The notes under the pieces were generated by a model that did no database searches, was not told the DNA's origin, and saw nothing but the letters and a program-made list of their open reading frames with translations. A DNA stretch of 43,711 nucleotides, taken from assembly GCA_934725085.1 (NCBI GenBank), contig CAKVAL010000011.1, positions 1 to 43,711 on the forward strand. Direction: 5' to 3'. This document shows positions 40,592 to 43,711 of the stretch, one piece after another. This stretch comes from an uncultured Erysipelotrichaceae bacterium. Its GTDB lineage: Bacteria > Bacillota_I > Bacilli_A > Erysipelotrichales > Erysipelotrichaceae. The position numbers and the translations under genes are program-made. The stretch's first letter is position 1. Every line of letters begins with the position of its first letter.

Positions 40592-42787
40592 ATGAAAAAT
40601 CCAGTACTAACAAAAGAGATCTTCTATGATCAAATAAATTCTTATATTACAAATAAGGATTCTCTAGCTATGATTAATAAGGCTTATGACTATGCATATG
40701 AGAAGCATAGTAAGCAACTTAGGAAGAGTGGGGAACCCTATTTTGTGCACCTTTTAGCTGTGGCCTATGAATTAGCTAAATTAAGAGTAGGACCTTCAAC
40801 TATTTGTGCTGGTCTTTTGCATGATGTGATTGAAGACTGTGGTGTTACAAAAGAAGAATTTATTGAGCTTTTTGGTGAGGAAATTTATCAAATTGTAGAA
40901 TCGGTTACTAAGATTGGTAACTTGCAGTTTAAGGATGAAAAGGAATATTTGGCAGCTAATCATCGTAAGATTTTGATGGCAATGGCCAAGGATATTAGAG
41001 TAATCCTTGTTAAATTATGTGACCGTCTACATAATATGCGTACCCTACAATATATGCCCCCTGAGAAGCAACAACGTATTGCCAAGGAGACACTAGAGGT
41101 TTATGCACCGATTGCTCATAGACTAGGTATTGCGGAAATCAAAAATGAACTAGAGGACTTGTCTTTCTATTATATCGATAATGAAAAGTATCATGAGATA
41201 GCACGTCTTGTTGATAATAAGAAGGCTGAAAGAGATAGTCAAATAGCTCAGATGATTGAAGATATCTCTAAATTGTTAGATAGTCAACATATTCCATTTA
41301 GAATCTTTGGTAGATCTAAGCACTTATATTCTATTTATAAGAAGATGATTAGAAAGAATAAGCGTTTTGATGAAATTTTGGATTTATTGGCAATTAGAAT
41401 CGTTACTAAAACAGAACTAAATTGTTACGAAATATTGGGCTATATCCATGCCACTTATCGTCCAATTCCTGGTAGATTAAAGGACTATATTGCGATGCCT
41501 AAGATGAACTTGTATCGTTCTTTACATACAACAGTAGTGGGTATTGATGGTCGTATCTATGAGATTCAAATTAGAACTGAGGAAATGGATGAGATAGCTG
41601 AGAAGGGTGTTGCGGCACACTGGGCTTATAAAGAGGGCAATTATGATTCTCGTCGTGAACAAAAGGAAATCGTCAAGGAGCTTGATTGGTTGAATGCCTT
41701 TGGTGATGATCAAAATGAAAATAGTGCATCTGATTATATGGATACAGTCATTGGTGATGTCTTTAATGCCAATGTCTATTGTATGACACCAAAGGGTAGG
41801 GTTATTGACTTGCCTGTTGGTTCTACGCCTATTGATTTTGCCTATAGAGTACATACTGAAGTTGGTCATACAACCGTTGGTGCTTTGGTTAATGGTGTCT
41901 TGGTACCACTAAATACTGAGCTAAAGACGGGTGATGTTGTTGAACTTAGAACAAATAAATCTTCTTCACCAAGCGAGGACTGGTTAAAGATAACTAAGAC
42001 TAATGCGGCTAAAAATAAGATTAGGGCCTATTTCCAAAAGAAGGAACAAGAGGAAAAGGAACAATATGTTAAGTCTGGTGAAGAATTATTAAAGAATGAA
42101 ATGATCAAACGTAATGTCGATGTCAATGAATTCTTTGACAAAGACAAGTTCGAGAAGTTATATAGTTATTATCGTGTTCAAACCTATAATGATTTCATGT
42201 ATTTGATTGCGATCAAGTCAGTTTCGGCAAGTTCAGTAATTGAAAAGCTTACTAAGGTTGGTAAGAAGGAAATTGGTGAAGAAGACTTACAGGAGATTGT
42301 TAAGAAGAATCAGAATAAACAAAAACAGAATCGTTCTGTTTCTAAGACTGGTGTAGTGGTACAGGGTGTAACAGGTATGAAGATTGCCTTGGCTCCTTGT
42401 TGTTCACCAGTATATGGGGATACGATTGTAGGTTATGTTACTAAGGGTCAGGGTATTAAGGTTCATAGGGCTGACTGTCCTAATGTCTTGAATGAAAAGG
42501 CTCGTTTGATTGATGTTGAATGGGAAGAGAAGAAGCCAGACTTTAAATATGAGGCTCATATTAAGATTTATTCTAAGGATAGAGCTTATCTATTAACTGA
42601 TTTGGCTACCTGTATTTCACAGTTTAAGGCTAATATGTTGTCTGTTAATATTGGTGTTAACCAAGAAGAATTAACCGCAACCGCATCTTTAACTTTAAAT
42701 GTAACTGATTTAGATCATTTAAATCTAATCATGGCTAATCTAAGAAAGATAGAAAGTGTTATTTCGGTAGAAAGAGCGATTAAGTAA
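40592..42787 (+). CDS. relA: Bifunctional (p)ppGpp synthetase/hydrolase
   Basis: 731 residues of the long RSH family controlling the stringent response. N-terminal HD hydrolase domain (YAYEKHSKQLRKSGEPYFVH, LLHDVIEDCG), synthetase domain with GRLKDYIAMPKMN and YRSLHTTVVG (RxKD signature, as in bifunctional Rel enzymes), TGS domain (YCMTPKGRVIDLPVGSTPID), zinc-finger-type region (APCCSPVYGDTIVGY...HRADCPN) and C-terminal ACT domain. All domains look intact, so both making and breaking (p)ppGpp is expected. The start fits relatives in length, but there is no SD and the ATG directly follows a terminator hairpin. Confidence 0.95.
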   Translation: MKNPVLTKEIFYDQINSYITNKDSLAMINKAYDYAYEKHSKQLRKSGEPYFVHLLAVAYELAKLRVGPSTICAGLLHDVIEDCGVTKEEFIELFGEEIYQIVESVTKIGNLQFKDEKEYLAANHRKILMAMAKDIRVILVKLCDRLHNMRTLQYMPPEKQQRIAKETLEVYAPIAHRLGIAEIKNELEDLSFYYIDNEKYHEIARLVDNKKAERDSQIAQMIEDISKLLDSQHIPFRIFGRSKHLYSIYKKMIRKNKRFDEILDLLAIRIVTKTELNCYEILGYIHATYRPIPGRLKDYIAMPKMNLYRSLHTTVVGIDGRIYEIQIRTEEMDEIAEKGVAAHWAYKEGNYDSRREQKEIVKELDWLNAFGDDQNENSASDYMDTVIGDVFNANVYCMTPKGRVIDLPVGSTPIDFAYRVHTEVGHTTVGALVNGVLVPLNTELKTGDVVELRTNKSSSPSEDWLKITKTNAAKNKIRAYFQKKEQEEKEQYVKSGEELLKNEMIKRNVDVNEFFDKDKFEKLYSYYRVQTYNDFMYLIAIKSVSASSVIEKLTKVGKKEIGEEDLQEIVKKNQNKQKQNRSVSKTGVVVQGVTGMKIALAPCCSPVYGDTIVGYVTKGQGIKVHRADCPNVLNEKARLIDVEWEEKKPDFKYEAHIKIYSKDRAYLLTDLATCISQFKANMLSVNIGVNQEELTATASLTLNVTDLDHLNLIMANLRKIESVISVERAIK

Positions 42788-42802
42788 TAATCGTTCTTTT
42801 TT
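42771..42802 (+). terminator. Terminator overlapping the relA stop codon
   Basis: AAAGAGCGATTA (42771-42782) pairs with TAATCGTTCTTT (42788-42799), 12 bp with one wobble, 5-nt loop, then T's. The left arm includes the last relA codons. Confidence 0.85.
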
Positions 42803-42905
42803 GACTTATAATGTATACAAAACCAGGTTTGGATTTGTTTAGTGCAGAAGCTGAAACTAGGGCACAATTAGTAGATATCCGCTTTCTATTGTTTATTATG
42901 AAAGG

Positions 42906-42911
42906 TATAAT
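42906..42911 (+). promoter_or_regulatory. -10 box TATAAT before the HTH gene
   Basis: Perfect TATAAT in the context GGTATAAT, 10 nt before the ATG at 42922. Another TATAAT (42807-42812) overlaps the upstream ATG at 42811, which argues against that ATG being used from that promoter. Confidence 0.45.
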
Positions 42912-42921
42912 AAGGGCACTT

Positions 42922-43452
42922 ATGGTACGATCTTTAAAATTTGAAAATTTTCTATTAAAATACTGTCAAAATTTAACGGACTGCTATAGCACCACTTCTC
43001 TTTTGAAATTTGCCAACGAACTAGATAAAAATCCAAGAGCTGAGGAACCAGTGCTTTTGTATGCCTTACAAAATAAAAGAGATTTAAATAAATTTGAACA
43101 ATCATTAAGACCTGATTTGCAAGAAAAGTTTAATAATTTAAAACTTGAATTTCAAAAATATAATGATTTAGATGAAATGCTTTTAAATAGTGATGATTTA
43201 AGTGTTGATTTTAAGAAAGTTTATAATGCTTATAAATATCGCTTACAAGAAACGTCCGCTAATAATCCTATGAAAAGAAGTTATGGTGAATTTTTTGATA
43301 AAAAACTTAAAGAATTAAAACTTACAAACTATCGTGTTTGTAAAGAGTTAGGTTTGAATTTATCAAATTTTACCTTCTTCTTAAAAGGACATAATGAAAA
43401 ATTAAGTTTAGAAAATTGTGAGAAAGTCTACGATTATTTAATGGATCGTTAA
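42922..43452 (+). CDS. Uncharacterised protein with C-terminal HTH-like domain
   Basis: 176 residues from ATG 42922 (213 if ATG 42811 is used). The N-terminal 110 residues are helical and unrecognised (FLLKYCQNLTDCYSTTSLLKFANELDKN...EPVLLYALQNKRD). The C-terminal part ELKLTNYRVCKELGLNLSNFTFFLKGHNEKLSLENCEKVYDYL looks like a Cro-type helix-turn-helix. I recall similar two-part proteins of unknown role in Bacillota. I prefer the shorter start because the extra 37 residues are not protein-like compared with the rest, and a -10 box lies within them. It is monocistronic, between the relA terminator and its own. Confidence 0.65.
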   Translation: MVRSLKFENFLLKYCQNLTDCYSTTSLLKFANELDKNPRAEEPVLLYALQNKRDLNKFEQSLRPDLQEKFNNLKLEFQKYNDLDEMLLNSDDLSVDFKKVYNAYKYRLQETSANNPMKRSYGEFFDKKLKELKLTNYRVCKELGLNLSNFTFFLKGHNEKLSLENCEKVYDYLMDR

Positions 43453-43464
43453 CTTCTCTTAAAA

Positions 43465-43571
43465 TTTATACATCTAGATAAAATCAAAGTCATAAAAGCT
43501 AAATAACCTAGTAAATATAAGGATATTTAGCTTTTCTTTTGGTTTGATTTGGTATATAATAGATGTATAAA
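43465..43571. repeat. Nested palindrome: 12-bp inverted repeats around a terminator hairpin
   Basis: TTTATACATCTA (43465-43476) and TAGATGTATAAA (43560-43571) are perfect inverted repeats. Weaker pairs CTCTTA (43456-43461)/TAAGAG (43583-43588) lie outside, and the 12-bp hairpin 43494-43535 lies within. It could be the end of a mobile element, a small non-coding element, or an operator. Confidence 0.6.
43494..43540 (+). terminator. Terminator-like hairpin
   Basis: AAAAGCTAAATA (43494-43505) and TATTTAGCTTTT (43524-43535) form a perfect 12-bp stem with an 18-nt loop, followed by CTTTT. The symmetry makes it potentially bidirectional. Confidence 0.65.
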
Positions 43572-43582
43572 ATACACATCTA
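43555..43582 (+). promoter_or_regulatory. -10 box and overlapping inverted repeat before the last gene
   Basis: TATAAT (43555-43560) is followed at once by TAGATGT (43560-43566)/ACATCTA (43576-43582), a 7-bp inverted repeat over the expected transcription start. SD-like AGAGGAAG precedes the ATG at 43599. Confidence 0.5.
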
Positions 43583-43598
43583 TAAGAGGAAGACTGAT

Positions 43599-43711
43599 AT
43601 GAAAAATTATGCACCTGTTAAGCGTCCTGAACGCACTGTTGTTGTCCATGTTAATAACTATGATTATGTCTATTTAACTGAAAAGGTAGAATACTCTTCT
43701 TCATTAAAACG
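43599..43711 (+). CDS. 5' end of a gene cut by the window edge, possibly a transposase
   Basis: 37 complete codons: opens MKNYAPVKRPERTVVVHVNN and continues YDYVYLTEKVEYSSSLK. SD-like AGAGGAAG and a promoter precede it. The run of short strands with Tyr/Val and a basic tail resembles the N-terminus of some IS transposases that begin with a '...YVY...K...R' strand pair. The flanking inverted repeats would fit an insertion-sequence end. This is a weak inference from very little protein. Confidence 0.35.
   Translation, partial: MKNYAPVKRPERTVVVHVNNYDYVYLTEKVEYSSSLK

Noticed and set aside
1..43711. CRISPR array, tRNA or rRNA genes
   Set aside because: No regularly spaced repeats, no cloverleaf with a T-loop GTTCGA-type signature and no rRNA-like stretch were found by reading.

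Overview
The window is AT-rich chromosomal DNA from a low-GC Gram-positive bacterium. TGA is used as a stop (for example at the ends of the genes stopping at 3932, 9103 and 21579), so the mycoplasma code does not apply. Gene content (glyQS-dnaG-rpoD-trmK, tmcAL/yceD/rpmF, mraZ-rsmH-ftsL-pbp-mraY, bifunctional relA, HTH-AbrB fusion regulator) fits Bacillota. A lineage near Erysipelotrichia is my inference, not something the sequence proves. Almost everything lies on the + strand; only tmcAL and one hypothetical gene are on the - strand.

Layout. 1-1784: 3' part of a hybrid sensor kinase whose frame is broken at its 5' end by a GC-only hairpin. 1857-8393: an IS1096-passenger-like protein, a lone prepilin, a short glycerol-dehydrogenase-like enzyme, a SWIM-SNF2 helicase, a GNAT and a DIP1984-family protein. 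8394-8563: a possibly structured leader. 8564-11592: a membrane protein, an MFS transporter, an RlmD-like methyltransferase and a 50-residue membrane protein. 11694-15330: a heterodimeric ABC exporter with one degenerate ATP site. 15245-19505: a hypothetical - strand gene, a diguanylate cyclase, a deformylase-like enzyme and a second SNF2 helicase. 19584-22923: acyltransferase, HTH-AbrB regulator, HAD hydrolase, thyA and folA. 22953-30491: glyQS, dnaG, rpoD, trmK and glycogen phosphorylase. 30560-31775: a 57-residue antitoxin-like protein and a lipoprotein. 31772-33534: tmcAL facing yceD-rpmF. 33677-38510: a short division/wall cluster headed by an apparent MraZ operator. 38510-42787: recJ, apt and relA. 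42811-43711: an HTH protein of unknown function, a nested palindrome and the start of another gene.

How it fits together. The core is growth machinery: replication priming, housekeeping sigma factor, glycine charging, dTMP/folate synthesis, tRNA and rRNA modification, septal wall synthesis and the stringent response. Promoters are often extended -10 boxes of the form TGnTAnAAT with no clear -35. Several genes lack a Shine-Dalgarno (SD) sequence and have a -10 box 6-8 nt before the ATG, which suggests leaderless transcripts. The clearest case is a palindromic -10 shared by the divergent tmcAL and yceD genes. Nothing here amounts to an obvious new multi-gene defence or biosynthetic system. The most unusual signals are the shared leaderless promoter, the frame-breaking GC hairpin, the leader at 8394-8563, the phased TGG array before mraZ, the relA start abutting a terminator, and the nested palindromes at the right end.
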